Numbered from the stretch's first letter, positions 25,532-34,774 are shown. The stretch: 64,000 bases of DNA from Cellvibrio sp. PSBB023 (GCF_002007605.1 NZ_CP019799.1:1550001-1614000); one strand, 5' to 3'. Notes: generated from the letters alone by a model not told the origin. Translations and numbers: made by a program.

Positions 25532-28500
25532 GAACATGCTCCTATAGGAAGAACCCAAGCATCACCTAAAAATCCACTTACGTATGGATCAGTGTAGTTA
25601 CTAGTAACAACTGCGGCATGACCGCCAGAGGATACAACTGCTACTTGTCCTGTAGCCAACGAACTTTGCAATACATTTAATTGGTTTGAGTTTGTTAATG
25701 TTTGAGATGGATCCCCCCAAGCCTGCCGTAGGTATGCATTCATTTGACGAGCGGAAATGATATATCTATTGGTTCCATCACCCCAATTTCGATTAGCACC
25801 AGGAGCACCAGATGGTATTTTAGCTCCACCCATATTAAGAGCATAACTGACACGTGCAGCGCAAGAATTTTGAAGACCACCAGGTGAGTTCTCACCATAT
25901 AGCTCATTCATTTTAAAACCGATTAAATTCCAGACATCAGCCCCAGTGTACTCGTTGTAATTTGGATAATTATTCCAGAAGTTTGAGGATGTTGGCATTC
26001 CACACTCACACAACCCCGTGAGGTCAAATCTATTATTAGGATTGTTACCAACATACGTGTAAGTATTCAAACCAGCAGCCAAACCAATAGGATCGCTCTG
26101 TGTATACCGTCCCGTCGACGCATCATAATAGCGGTTCCAGTTGTACCAGAGGCCGCTCTCATTATCGTAATACTGGCCAGGGTAACCAATATTCAAATCG
26201 CCAATTTGATTTGTAGAAACCGTTCGATCATAGGGCTTATTGTATGCTCTCCAAACAATGGTATTACTAGTATTAGTAACAAGGTGTGGGCGACCAATAT
26301 GATCGGTGTGGACATAATGTAATGCACCGTTGTGAATTAACCCGATCAATTGTCCATCCAGCCAAATATATTGTCGGCTTATCGTCAGTGAATTATTAGC
26401 GGTTTCTCCTAACAATAGACCGTTAGGTGCATAAACATAATTGATATTTACCGGGCCGGATTTTCTCACTCGCTGATTCAAGGCGTTGTACAAATACACT
26501 GTTGTAGATCCACCTACTGTGACCGTTTCTTTGCGATTGAAACGATCATATGTGTAAGAAGTTGTCACAGCAGAAGCCGATTTTGAAGTGATGTTGCCGA
26601 TAGGATCATATTGGAAACTTCTAGCGTTAGATCCCGTAATTGTTATAAGGCGATCCGTTCCATATTGGTATCCATAATTCCTGGTTGATGACATAACCGT
26701 TTCCGTCAAACGATTACCATTCAAGTCATAGGTATAGCTGTCATTTACCATATATGTACTGACATTTTTCAAGCGGGAATCCGCATCGTATTGATACGTA
26801 AAAGACTCATAAGGGCCATTGTTAACGCTAGTAAGATTATTATTGCTGTCATAACCAAAACTAATTGATTGAACGCCACCGCTGGTGATGCTGGTCAAGC
26901 GATAATCCAAATCGCGTGGCATAGAGCGTGTGGTTCCATTCCCAAATGTCCAACCGGAAACTGGTCCATATGCATAATAATTAATATTACTTGCCAGGGT
27001 TTGCGTTGTAGTACCAATGGTGACTTTAACTGCATTGACTCGCCCCAAGTTATCGTACTCATAAATAACCTTATTGCCACCAGGGTATGTGATGCTTGAA
27101 ACTCTGCCATTAGCATCATATGCCCAACTGGTTGAGTAGCTGACAAGATTATTAATCGTGGAGGATTGGCTGCTCAATGAGCCATCTTTGTTGTAACTAA
27201 AACCAACTCCAACACCCATGTTGCTCGCCGCACATAGTTTGCCTTTTCCATTGTTGCAATTGTCGTACGACCATGTTTGAACTCGTGTGCCGGTACCAGT
27301 ACCAGAACTCGCTTGCGTCATTCTGTTAAGCGCATCGTAGCTATAGGCGATCGAAATACCATTAGCGCGTGTAATCTGCGTCATCCTGCCACGATTATCA
27401 TAAACATAATTGCTTACACCTGTTTCCGGACTCGTAACTTTCACATTGTTACCCAAACCATCAAATACATAATTGGTTGATTTGGTCCGACCATCAATTA
27501 ATTGCGTCAGATTGCCTGTTGAATCGTAGAAACTTTGGATATAAGCATTAATTGCAGTGGTTGTAGTAATGCGCTGATTGTGGATGTCGTAAGTATGATG
27601 GCTGTATTGATTGAGCGAGTCCCTTTCCGAAACCAAATTATTGTTATTGTCCCACTGGTAACCCTTACTCTGACCTGAGTTGCCATTTTCCGTGAGTACA
27701 CGACCGAGTTCATCACGCACATAGCTCCGATAATGATGAAGGGTATTACCTGTGTATTTGCTAATAGAACTGATATCACCATCAGTGGTGCGAGTGTAAG
27801 ACTCAGTTATTAAACGCGAACTAGATGTTCCTTTGGCAATTTCACTAACAGAACCATTACTTGAGTAATCTATGTATTCCGTTACGCCGTTTTTCGTACT
27901 TTTGGTCATTCCAAATGGGCCATACTCAAAAGAGTTTGTGCGAGGTGAATCGCTCCCCGTAATTACCTCCTGAGTAACGCGCCCCCTTGCATCATATGTC
28001 AACGTTTTCACCAAACCATTAGGGTCGGTGATTGTGCCTGGCAAACCAGATGATGCGTGGTTGCTATAAATAGTTGTATGTCCTGCTGCATTGGTAGCGC
28101 TGGTGAGATAACCTTGCGAATTCCATGAACGCGTACCACCAGCAGCTCCACTCACAACCATTTGAGACATTACTTTATTGCTGTGGAAGCTGTAACTAAA
28201 ATTGGTTGTCTGGCATTGATTAAGAATACCGATTGAGCGGCGATTACAAGTGGTTGCACTTTGCAATAAGTCTTTTGAAGCGTGGCTAGCTGGGTAATAA
28301 ACAAAGTTGGTTTCATCTATCGGATCAGAAAGACTTGCACCAAATCTTTTTTCATTAGTTAGCTTGCTACCATTTTGGTATATGTATGAGAATTGAGTAA
28401 TACGCGTTAATGAAGAATCATTTGGATTGCTGACACGTTTCTCAGAGACAAGACCCGCCTGATTGTAAGTGTAGCTTGTGAGCCCACCGTTCCAGTCAGT

Positions 28501-29883
28501 TTGTGTAAGTATCGCACCATTGGAATTATAAGTTGTTAATGCAGCAGCATCAGGACAAGACTGCACACCACTTCGTTCAACACGCTTTAAGTTGCGCATT
28601 CCCGATTCAACTTCATAAATATATTTACTGCGCGCACCTTTAGAGTTTGTGACTATAGTGTAAGTAGGATCGTACTCGAATGTGGTGGAAAAAGAGCCAT
28701 CTGCTCTGGCACTTTCGATTACTCGTCCACTATTGTAAAAATAATTGCTATAGCGGATACCATTGTAAGAGATGCCTGTTAATAAATTACCAATCGCACC
28801 ATTTTCTCCGTAGTGATATGTACGCGATCCCGTACCTGAAGGATAAGTAACTGTATTGTTTCCGTAAGCATAATATTTACCACCGGAATCTGTCACACCC
28901 ACAATGTTGTTCCCGCTCCAGGTAAATTGGATATAGCGGCCGGATGAGTGAGTTACTCTGTAAAGGCCAGAGTTATTGTAAGTAAATGTCCAGCCTACAC
29001 CTGCAGCATTGTGTTTGGTTAATATGGTGCCACTGTGGTCATATACTTCAACACCACCATCATCCAGTATGAAAGTCCATTTTCTTGTGTGGAAATTATA
29101 AGTTTGCCACGGTGTAATCGACCCTATTGCTTTGCTCCCATCCGGTGCTCTACGTTCAATCTCCACGGGAAATATATCATCTGAGTCTTCACGCCAATCA
29201 TAACATTCACCATAGGTAGGGCCGCACTGAGTAAGGTATTCCCCAACGATATTAGCGTGATCATATGTGATATTTAGATAGTAGCTATAGCTATGTCTCC
29301 AGCTTGGGCCAACGCTACCCATTCCAGGTGATCCATTTTGCCCTGCACGGTAATAGCGAATAAAGTCCAAAGGCATTTCTGCGTCGCTACCGTCAGTGAA
29401 ATCAACCTCAGTCTGTATTTTTTGGCCTGAAGAAACAATTACAGGGTTTCCTGCCGTATTGCATGCGTCATCTGGATTCGGTTCTGGTTCTGGAGGAGGC
29501 GGTGGTTCTGCTGGCTGTGATCCGCTATTGCCATAACCAATTCCACCGCCAGGGTACCATCCAGAGTCACCTCCCAACCTATCTTTACAGCCAGGGAACC
29601 AATTATATCCCTCGCACTCACCGTCAGGCGTGGCCTCTACCACCACTGGTAGCCCTAGGCAATACTTTAAATCGTGCTCTAAACAAGCCGATTCACTCGT
29701 GTGAGATCCGAACTCAGAGTCACCCCAAGTAAACGCGCACGTGTATTGAACTGCTTGCTGGCATTCGTGAAGAGTATCGAACGCGAATGCACTTTTTGAA
29801 ATAAATAAAGAAAAGATTACCGTTCTTACCAAGGGAATATAGAAAAAGTAAGGTTTTTTATTAAATCCAGAAAAAAATGACAC
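25522..29883 (-). CDS. Secreted RHS-repeat protein with C-terminal Tae4-like amidase toxin
   Basis: A 1453-residue polymorphic toxin. Residues 1-34 are a Sec signal peptide ending SAFA. A Cys-rich segment (35-110) and a Pro-rich linker (123-138) follow. A DUF6531-type start (NPVIVSSGQKIQTEVDFTDG) begins near 146. Many YD/RHS repeats fill about 300-1190. The RHS core (RPHLVTNTSNTIVWRAYNKP, GRYTQSDPIGLAAGLNTYTY) ends in DLTGL at about 1291. The last 162 residues resemble Tae4 peptidoglycan amidases: the Cys in LQNSCAARVSYALNMGGAKI (about 1341), the His in SGGHAAVV (about 1422) and a terminal CSC. The start is GTG with AAGGAG six bases upstream. No VgrG, PAAR or other T6SS gene is in the window. 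It is AT-richer than the flagellar genes around it, which suggests acquisition. Confidence 0.88.
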   Translation of the reverse strand: MSFFSGFNKKPYFFYIPLVRTVIFSLFISKSAFAFDTLHECQQAVQYTCAFTWGDSEFGSHTSESACLEHDLKYCLGLPVVVEATPDGECEGYNWFPGCKDRLGGDSGWYPGGGIGYGNSGSQPAEPPPPPEPEPNPDDACNTAGNPVIVSSGQKIQTEVDFTDGSDAEMPLDFIRYYRAGQNGSPGMGSVGPSWRHSYSYYLNITYDHANIVGEYLTQCGPTYGECYDWREDSDDIFPVEIERRAPDGSKAIGSITPWQTYNFHTRKWTFILDDGGVEVYDHSGTILTKHNAAGVGWTFTYNNSGLYRVTHSSGRYIQFTWSGNNIVGVTDSGGKYYAYGNNTVTYPSGTGSRTYHYGENGAIGNLLTGISYNGIRYSNYFYNSGRVIESARADGSFSTTFEYDPTYTIVTNSKGARSKYIYEVESGMRNLKRVERSGVQSCPDAAALTTYNSNGAILTQTDWNGGLTSYTYNQAGLVSEKRVSNPNDSSLTRITQFSYIYQNGSKLTNEKRFGASLSDPIDETNFVYYPASHASKDLLQSATTCNRRSIGILNQCQTTNFSYSFHSNKVMSQMVVSGAAGGTRSWNSQGYLTSATNAAGHTTIYSNHASSGLPGTITDPNGLVKTLTYDARGRVTQEVITGSDSPRTNSFEYGPFGMTKSTKNGVTEYIDYSSNGSVSEIAKGTSSSRLITESYTRTTDGDISSISKYTGNTLHHYRSYVRDELGRVLTENGNSGQSKGYQWDNNNNLVSERDSLNQYSHHTYDIHNQRITTTTAINAYIQSFYDSTGNLTQLIDGRTKSTNYVFDGLGNNVKVTSPETGVSNYVYDNRGRMTQITRANGISIAYSYDALNRMTQASSGTGTGTRVQTWSYDNCNNGKGKLCAASNMGVGVGFSYNKDGSLSSQSSTINNLVSYSTSWAYDANGRVSSITYPGGNKVIYEYDNLGRVNAVKVTIGTTTQTLASNINYYAYGPVSGWTFGNGTTRSMPRDLDYRLTSITSGGVQSISFGYDSNNNLTSVNNGPYESFTYQYDADSRLKNVSTYMVNDSYTYDLNGNRLTETVMSSTRNYGYQYGTDRLITITGSNARSFQYDPIGNITSKSASAVTTSYTYDRFNRKETVTVGGSTTVYLYNALNQRVRKSGPVNINYVYAPNGLLLGETANNSLTISRQYIWLDGQLIGLIHNGALHYVHTDHIGRPHLVTNTSNTIVWRAYNKPYDRTVSTNQIGDLNIGYPGQYYDNESGLWYNWNRYYDASTGRYTQSDPIGLAAGLNTYTYVGNNPNNRFDLTGLCECGMPTSSNFWNNYPNYNEYTGADVWNLIGFKMNELYGENSPGGLQNSCAARVSYALNMGGAKIPSGAPGANRNWGDGTNRYIISARQMNAYLRQAWGDPSQTLTNSNQLNVLQSSLATGQVAVVSSGGHAAVVTSNYTDPYVSGFLGDAWVLPIGACSCN

Positions 29884-30040
29884 ATTAAACTCCTTATCTA
29901 GCTTAGATCAACAAACGCAATCAATATAAACTATCGAATGCAACAAAATCTCAACTAAGGAGATTAATGCAAATGTGATTGTTATCACCACCCAAAAGGA
30001 AATTTAAGCGCCATTTTTTAATTAAAATGAAAACTATGTG

Positions 30041-30196
30041 AGTCGGGAAGTTTTGAGCTCTAATTTTTTTGCAAAACTGGCTGGGTGTTAGCCCCGCTTG
30101 CTTTTTAAATGGCTCGTTAAAAGTGGATTGGAAATTGAATCTAACCGCAGAAGCTGCATCGAATATTGAAAGGATAATTAGATGCTTACAACACGC
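30041..30196 (-). pseudogene. Remnant of an AraC-family regulator (C-terminal HTH)
   Basis: In the 484-bp gap between the RHS gene and flgN, the minus strand encodes SIFDAASAVRFNFQSTFNEP and then FKKQAGLTPSQFCKK, matching the second helix-turn-helix of AraC/XylS proteins (GF-x-SQSYFSRVFKK-x-G-TPSQ pattern). No start codon, N-terminal domain or first helix-turn-helix is present; the upstream end runs into the 120-bp repeat. It is a truncated, non-functional fragment, perhaps left by the event that brought in the RHS cassette. The rest of the gap (29884-30040) is the AT-rich RHS leader. Confidence 0.7.
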
Positions 30197-30198
30197 AT

Positions 30199-30318
30199 AA
30201 AAAATACCCGCTACACCAATGCGTAGCGGGCAAACATGAGTGCAATAAAAAATGGGTGACTCAGTAAATCATCGGAGAAAAACACACGTTTTACATGGAG
30301 CTATTACAAGAACACACA
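30199..30318. repeat. 120-bp direct repeat, copy 2 (flgN side), with minus-strand terminator
   Basis: The partner of 24579-24698, 117 of 120 bases identical. The hairpin is CCCGCTAC/GTAGCGGG (30207-30230), followed on the minus strand by TA and a T-run, so it still works as a terminator for the lafK-to-flgN operon that ends 50 bp away at 30368. Since it directly follows flgN, this copy may be the original and copy 1 the duplicate. The AraC remnant abuts it. Confidence 0.93.
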
Positions 30319-30367
30319 GCAATCCTTTGCAAATACCTTTCCTTATAAAATCTGAACGCTACAGAAT

Positions 30368-30826
30368 TTAATAATACTGCGGCGAATAAACCTGCTCTGC
30401 CTGTTGCCCGCCTAAAATGTGATTGATAATTTCGTTGTGCATGGCGAGTAATTTACCGTTGCGTTCGTTGAGGCGTTTGGTTTCGCTTACCAAGCTTTCC
30501 AGTTGCGACCAGCGTGCGAGTGGGCTCATGGATTCGGGGAGCATGCACAGTAATTTGACTATGCCTTGGTTGCTCGCGGCGGCGGGGATGCCGAAGGCGG
30601 CGAGTATTTTTCGGCGGCGTTCGGCGCGGGCGCGAATAAATTCGATCAGCACGAGTATCTGTTGATTGAGCTGTTCAATTTGTTCGCAATTACGCAGCAG
30701 CAGTTGCTCGTAAAGGCATTGCATGAGCCCCTGCAAACCCTGGTAGTCGGCGCAGTCCTGTTCTATGTCGCGCCCGGCCAATTGAACCAATTGCTGGGCG
30801 CGATTCAATTGTCCGGTGTCAGTCAT
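30368..30826 (-). CDS. flgN: Flagellar export chaperone FlgN
   Basis: FlgN is the export chaperone for FlgK and FlgL. This 152-residue helical protein follows flgM with a 4-bp ATGA overlap, the standard flgMN order. Helical segments such as LQGLMQCLYEQLLLRNCEQI, then EQLNQQILVLIEFIRARAER, fit the FlgN antiparallel helix fold. Family sequence identity is low, so context carries much of the call. Confidence 0.85.
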   Translation of the reverse strand: MTDTGQLNRAQQLVQLAGRDIEQDCADYQGLQGLMQCLYEQLLLRNCEQIEQLNQQILVLIEFIRARAERRRKILAAFGIPAAASNQGIVKLLCMLPESMSPLARWSQLESLVSETKRLNERNGKLLAMHNEIINHILGGQQAEQVYSPQYY

Positions 30827-31107
30827 AAATCGCTACTGCGGTGATAGGCGAGAATACTGTGGGCGAGCACTTTTACATCGCTGCTTAATTCGCCGCGCGC
30901 CAGCGCTTGTTTGATGGCGGTGACTTGGTCCATGTCGATTTCCGGCAGTGCGCGCATGGCTTCTTGCAATTCTTCCAGGCGCGGTTCTGCGTTGGCATTT
31001 TGTGTAGCTGCAGCGGTTTTGGAGGGCGCAGCAACGCCGGTTTTGCCTGCGGCCGGTGCCTCAGTGGCGGCACTGTAGCCAGATGTAATGTGCCTGCTGA
31101 TTTCCAT
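30823..31107 (-). CDS. flgM: Anti-sigma-28 factor FlgM
   Basis: FlgM binds FliA until the hook is finished and is then exported. The 94-residue protein has a low-complexity Ala/Thr N-terminus and the conserved C-terminal sigma-binding part (LPEIDMDQVTAIKQALARGE, LSSDVKVLAHSILAYHR). It has its own sigma-28-like promoter, forming the usual feedback loop. Confidence 0.92.
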   Translation of the reverse strand: MEISRHITSGYSAATEAPAAGKTGVAAPSKTAAATQNANAEPRLEELQEAMRALPEIDMDQVTAIKQALARGELSSDVKVLAHSILAYHRSSDL

Positions 31108-31159
31108 GATGAGATCCTGAAATAAGGGGGTTACTGTGTATGAACCCTGTTATCAACAC

Positions 31160-31186
31160 TAAGCGACCCATTCTGGCGATTACTTA
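31160..31186 (-). promoter_or_regulatory. Sigma-28-like promoter of flgM-flgN
   Basis: On the minus strand TAAG-N15-GTCGCTTA, preceded by T, reproduces the two flagellin promoters in both boxes and spacing. It lies in the 124-bp gap between fliJ and flgM, about 53 bp before the flgM ATG. A sigma-28 promoter at flgM is known in Salmonella. Confidence 0.75.
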
Positions 31187-31231
31187 AATGGTTCTGCAAA
31201 AAATTTTAATCCGCCAGTTTACCGGCGCCTT

Positions 31232-31654
31232 TTAGCCTTGCGCGCGCCACCAGGATTGCGCTGCCAGCCCGTCCTGTATTTTTTGCTCTTGCTGGTTGAG
31301 CTGTTGTTGCCATTGGGCCATTTTGGCGTCTATCACATGGGCGACGATTTTTTCGCTGCGCATGGCCGCCATTAATTCCACTTGAATGCGCGCCAGGTTT
31401 TCCTCTGCCAACGCCAGCTCGCGCTGTTGCAGCTCCACCATTTTGTGCAGTGTCGCTTTGTATTGTTGCTGGTTGTTACGCTGCAAGGGCGTGGTCATGG
31501 GCACAGTAAAACTGCACAGCCGGTTGAGGCCAATAATGTTGTTGCGGTAGCGCTGGCAGAGATTCTGCTGATAGGTCACTCGCCCCAGCATTTGCTGCAC
31601 CTTGGTGCTGCGCAAACTGGCCAAGCGGGATAAGGCGGCTAACTGTTCTTTCAT
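31232..31654 (-). CDS. fliJ: Flagellar export protein FliJ
   Basis: FliJ is the coiled-coil stalk of the export ATPase. The 140-residue sequence is an almost continuous heptad-rich helix (MKEQLAALSRLASLRSTKVQ, KMVELQQRELALAEENLARI). It sits just after fliI, as in other loci. Identity in the family is low, but size, coiled coil and position agree. Confidence 0.88.
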   Translation of the reverse strand: MKEQLAALSRLASLRSTKVQQMLGRVTYQQNLCQRYRNNIIGLNRLCSFTVPMTTPLQRNNQQQYKATLHKMVELQQRELALAEENLARIQVELMAAMRSEKIVAHVIDAKMAQWQQQLNQQEQKIQDGLAAQSWWRAQG

Positions 31655-31669
31655 GATTGGTCACTGCCC

Positions 31670-32989
31670 CTATCGAATAATGCTTCTGAGCCCGGCAAGG
31701 CTCTGTTCCAGATCGGCACCGGCGCCCACATCCTGCCGTAAAAACCGTTCAATGGCGGGTGCCAATTGCACCGACTGATCGGTTTTTACATCCATGCCCG
31801 GGGTGTAACCACCGAGCGGGATCAGTTCTTTGATTTTTTCGTAGGTGCTGTAAAACTCTTTTAATTGCCGCGCCGCACTTTGGTGTGCCGGTTCCGTAAC
31901 CTGGGTCATGCAGCGACTGACCGAGGCGGCAATATCGATGGCCGGGTAATGGCCGACATCCGCCAGCCGCCGTGACAGCACTATGTGGCCGTCCAGAATG
32001 GCGCGCGCGCAATCCACAATCGGGTCTTGCTGGTCATCGCCCTCTGCCAATACGGTGTAGAGCGCGCTCAAGCTGCCGCGCTCGCTTTCGCCGTTACCGG
32101 CGCTTTCCACCAGTTCAGGCAGCATGCCAAATACCGAGGGCGGGTAACCTTTGGTCGCCGGCGGTTCGCCGAGTGCCAACGCAATTTCACGCTGGGCCAT
32201 GGCATAGCGCGTGAGTGAATCCACTAACAGCAGTACGTCTTTGCCTTGATCGCGAAAATAGGCGGCGATGGTGTGGCACAGCTCGGTAGCTTTCATGCGC
32301 ATCAGTGGCGATTCATTGGCTGGCGCGACCACAACGACGGCTTTGCGTAAGCCCTCTTCCCCCAGCGAATGGAGGATAAACTCCTGCACTTCGCGCCCGC
32401 GTTCGCCAATCAAGCCAACTACCACCACATCGGCGGCGGTTTGACGGGTGATCATGCCCAGCAGCACACTTTTACCCACACCACTGCCCGCAAACAGGCC
32501 GACACGCTGGCCTTTGCCGAGGGTGAGCAAGGCATTAATCGCCCGCACACCGACATCCAAGGGCGCCGATACCGGCCTGCGCTTGAGCGGATTTACCCGC
32601 GGTAATTCGGTGGGCAAGGTGTCGCGACCGCTGAGTTTGCCCAAGTCGTCCAGCGGTTCGCCCAAGCCATTGAGCACCCGTCCCAACCAGGATTCATCGA
32701 TCTGCAACAGGGCTTCATCTTTGGCGGGAAATACGCGGGAACCAGCGGTGAGGCCGATGGGTTTTTTGAAAGGCATGAGGTAGCTGATGTCGCGGTTAAA
32801 ACCCACGACTTGTGCGTCCAGCATGCTGCCATCGCCCTGCTCCACATAGCAGCGCTGGCCGGTCATGCGCTGGCAGCCATGGCTTTCCAGCAACATGCCG
32901 GATACCCGCACCAAACGGCCACTGACCTTGGCCAGTTGCACGCGCTCCAGTGAACGCAGTGCATCGTCAAGCTTGAAGCTTTCCAGCAT
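31670..32989 (-). CDS. fliI: Flagellar export ATPase FliI
   Basis: FliI powers substrate loading in the flagellar type III export apparatus. The Walker A loop is GLFAGSGVGKSVLLG (about residues 164-178). Walker B lies in DVLLLVDSLTRYAMAQREIA. The motif LGEPPATKGYPPSVFGMLPE is diagnostic for FliI-type ATPases. At 439 residues it is full length. Confidence 0.97.
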   Translation of the reverse strand: MLESFKLDDALRSLERVQLAKVSGRLVRVSGMLLESHGCQRMTGQRCYVEQGDGSMLDAQVVGFNRDISYLMPFKKPIGLTAGSRVFPAKDEALLQIDESWLGRVLNGLGEPLDDLGKLSGRDTLPTELPRVNPLKRRPVSAPLDVGVRAINALLTLGKGQRVGLFAGSGVGKSVLLGMITRQTAADVVVVGLIGERGREVQEFILHSLGEEGLRKAVVVVAPANESPLMRMKATELCHTIAAYFRDQGKDVLLLVDSLTRYAMAQREIALALGEPPATKGYPPSVFGMLPELVESAGNGESERGSLSALYTVLAEGDDQQDPIVDCARAILDGHIVLSRRLADVGHYPAIDIAASVSRCMTQVTEPAHQSAARQLKEFYSTYEKIKELIPLGGYTPGMDVKTDQSVQLAPAIERFLRQDVGAGADLEQSLAGLRSIIR

Positions 32990-32992
32990 GGC

Positions 32993-33697
32993 TTAGCCCT
33001 CAGTGAGTTGCATGTGCTCGGCCAGCGTATCGATGCAGGAATCCAGCCGCTGTTGGCAGCCAATATCCACCTCGGTTTGCGCAGTGACTATGCGGCATTC
33101 GCCCAGTGCCAACTTGTCGTCCGGCACCAAGCGCCAGGCGGCAGCACGACCGGGCGCCAAATCCTTGATGCGCGAATACTCTTCCGGGTTGAGCAGTATG
33201 TGTACTTCGTTCTGTTCTGTGGGCATGGAGGCCAAGGCTTCCTCCGCCAGATTCAGCAATTGGGTGGGGTGCAGGGTCAGCTCACAGCGAATCACTTGCT
33301 GGGCGACTTTTTTCACCAGCTCCAACAATTCCTGCCGACGCTTGCGCTCAAATTCCTGCAAGAACACGCGCAGTTGTTCGCTGATCTGTTCCAGCGGTTC
33401 ACTCGCGGTTTCAAACAGTTGCTTGCCTTCCTGGCGCCCTTCCTCACGGCCGCGTTGCAAACCTTCGTTGCGCCCTTGTGCAAACCCGTCGCGTTCGCCC
33501 GCTTCCTGCCCCTGGATCAAGCCTTGTTGATAGCCCTTTTCCGAGCCCTCCTGAAAACCCTCGGCAATGGCGCGCTGGATGGCTTCCGGGTCGCTGCCCC
33601 ACTGGCCCGCTTGCAGGTTGGAATTGACATTGGCGCGCGGCGGGAAACGATAAGGCCGCCACCCTTTACCTGCCCCTTTAAGCACTTTAACCGTCAT
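32993..33697 (-). CDS. fliH: Flagellar export regulator FliH
   Basis: FliH is the peripheral stalk that binds FliI. Its N-terminus carries the charged Gly-x3-Gly repeats expected for FliH (EGFQEGSEKGYQQGLIQGQE, AQGRNEGLQRGREEGRQEGK) at about residues 45-95. The C-terminal domain (VKKVAQQVIRCELTLHPTQL, VHILLNPEEY) resembles the V-ATPase E subunit. The length is 234 residues. Confidence 0.95.
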   Translation of the reverse strand: MTVKVLKGAGKGWRPYRFPPRANVNSNLQAGQWGSDPEAIQRAIAEGFQEGSEKGYQQGLIQGQEAGERDGFAQGRNEGLQRGREEGRQEGKQLFETASEPLEQISEQLRVFLQEFERKRRQELLELVKKVAQQVIRCELTLHPTQLLNLAEEALASMPTEQNEVHILLNPEEYSRIKDLAPGRAAAWRLVPDDKLALGECRIVTAQTEVDIGCQQRLDSCIDTLAEHMQLTEG

Positions 33698-33706
33698 ATC
33701 GGCCCC

Positions 33707-34774
33707 TTATTCCACTGTCTGTTCGCGGAACAATTGCAACTGCACTTCACCGTTGGCGGCCATGTCGCGCACCACCGCCATAATGTCCTTGCGTACCTGC
33801 TCAATGCGGCTCAAGGGCACCGGCCCCTGACGGCGATTGATGGATTCCATTTGCTGCGCCTGCCGCTTGGGCATGGCTGCCATAATCGCTTTGACCAGCG
33901 CTGGTTCAGCGCCTTTGAGCGCCACTACCCACTCGTCCAGCGGGATTGCTTCCAACAAGGCTTGCAATACTTCCTGGCTTTGGCGCGAGAGGATAAAGAA
34001 GTCGTACATTTCGTCTTCAATCTTGTCCACCAAGTCCTTGTTGTGGGCACGCAGCAACTCAAACATCTGGTTACGGTCGCCTTTGAAGCGATTCATGATG
34101 TCCGCTGCCTGCTTCACACCGCGCACCCGCGAGCCTTGGGTTGATAACACCGACAAGCTGCGGTCGATCAATTCTTCCAGTTCGGCGATCACATCGCTGT
34201 TCACTTCGCTCAGGTTGGCGATGCGGTACAACAGCTCGTCCTGACTGGCGGCAGGCATGCATTCCAATACTTCACTGGCCATGGCGGGCGGCAGGAAAGC
34301 GAGGAAAACCGCCTGCATCTGCGCGTGCTCCTTGGCGATCAGGGCGGCAAACTGGCGCGGATCAATCCACTCCATTTTGGCCATCTTGGCGCGAATTTCT
34401 TCACCGTAGATGCTGTCGAGCAGGCCCCGGGTAATATCGCTGCCAAGCGCTTTGCCGAGCATGCCGGACAAATAGGAGCGCGATGCCCCCTTGATGCTGC
34501 TCTGCTCTTTGTAGTCCTCAAAAAAGCGGCTGATCACTTCCGATACCATCGGCTGCTTCACATTGCTCAAGCGCGCCATGGCTTGGCTGATACTGACAAT
34601 TTCCTCCCGCGAGAAGTGGCGCAAGACACCCGCCGAGGTGGAATCGCCCATGCTCAAGAGCAGGATGGCAGCCTGCTCAACCGGGCTGAGCGAGCGCATA
34701 GGCACGCGCGCCGGAACGTCTTTGGTCGCTGAGGCACTGCGCTCATCAGCCTGCTGGATTGAGGGTTCTTTCAT
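33707..34774 (-). CDS. fliG: Flagellar motor switch protein FliG
   Basis: FliG transmits torque between stator and rotor. The N-terminal SPVEQAAILLLSMGDSTSAG and the central EEM motif region are visible. The C-terminal torque helix includes FEDILVLSRQ-like FFILSRQSQEVLQALLEAIP and KGAEPALVKAIMAAMPKRQA. At 355 residues it is slightly longer than enteric FliG, owing to a 25-residue N-terminal extension. It overlaps fliF by 29 bp. Confidence 0.95.
   Translation of the reverse strand: MKEPSIQQADERSASATKDVPARVPMRSLSPVEQAAILLLSMGDSTSAGVLRHFSREEIVSISQAMARLSNVKQPMVSEVISRFFEDYKEQSSIKGASRSYLSGMLGKALGSDITRGLLDSIYGEEIRAKMAKMEWIDPRQFAALIAKEHAQMQAVFLAFLPPAMASEVLECMPAASQDELLYRIANLSEVNSDVIAELEELIDRSLSVLSTQGSRVRGVKQAADIMNRFKGDRNQMFELLRAHNKDLVDKIEDEMYDFFILSRQSQEVLQALLEAIPLDEWVVALKGAEPALVKAIMAAMPKRQAQQMESINRRQGPVPLSRIEQVRKDIMAVVRDMAANGEVQLQLFREQTVE

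Noticed and set aside
25522..29883. RHS YD repeats as tandem DNA repeats or a CRISPR-like array
   Set aside because: The repetition is at protein level within one open frame and the DNA units are diverged; no CRISPR array was seen anywhere in the window.
24579..30318. The two 120-bp repeats as IS ends or terminal inverted repeats
   Set aside because: They are direct, not inverted, contain a terminator hairpin, and no transposase is present between them.
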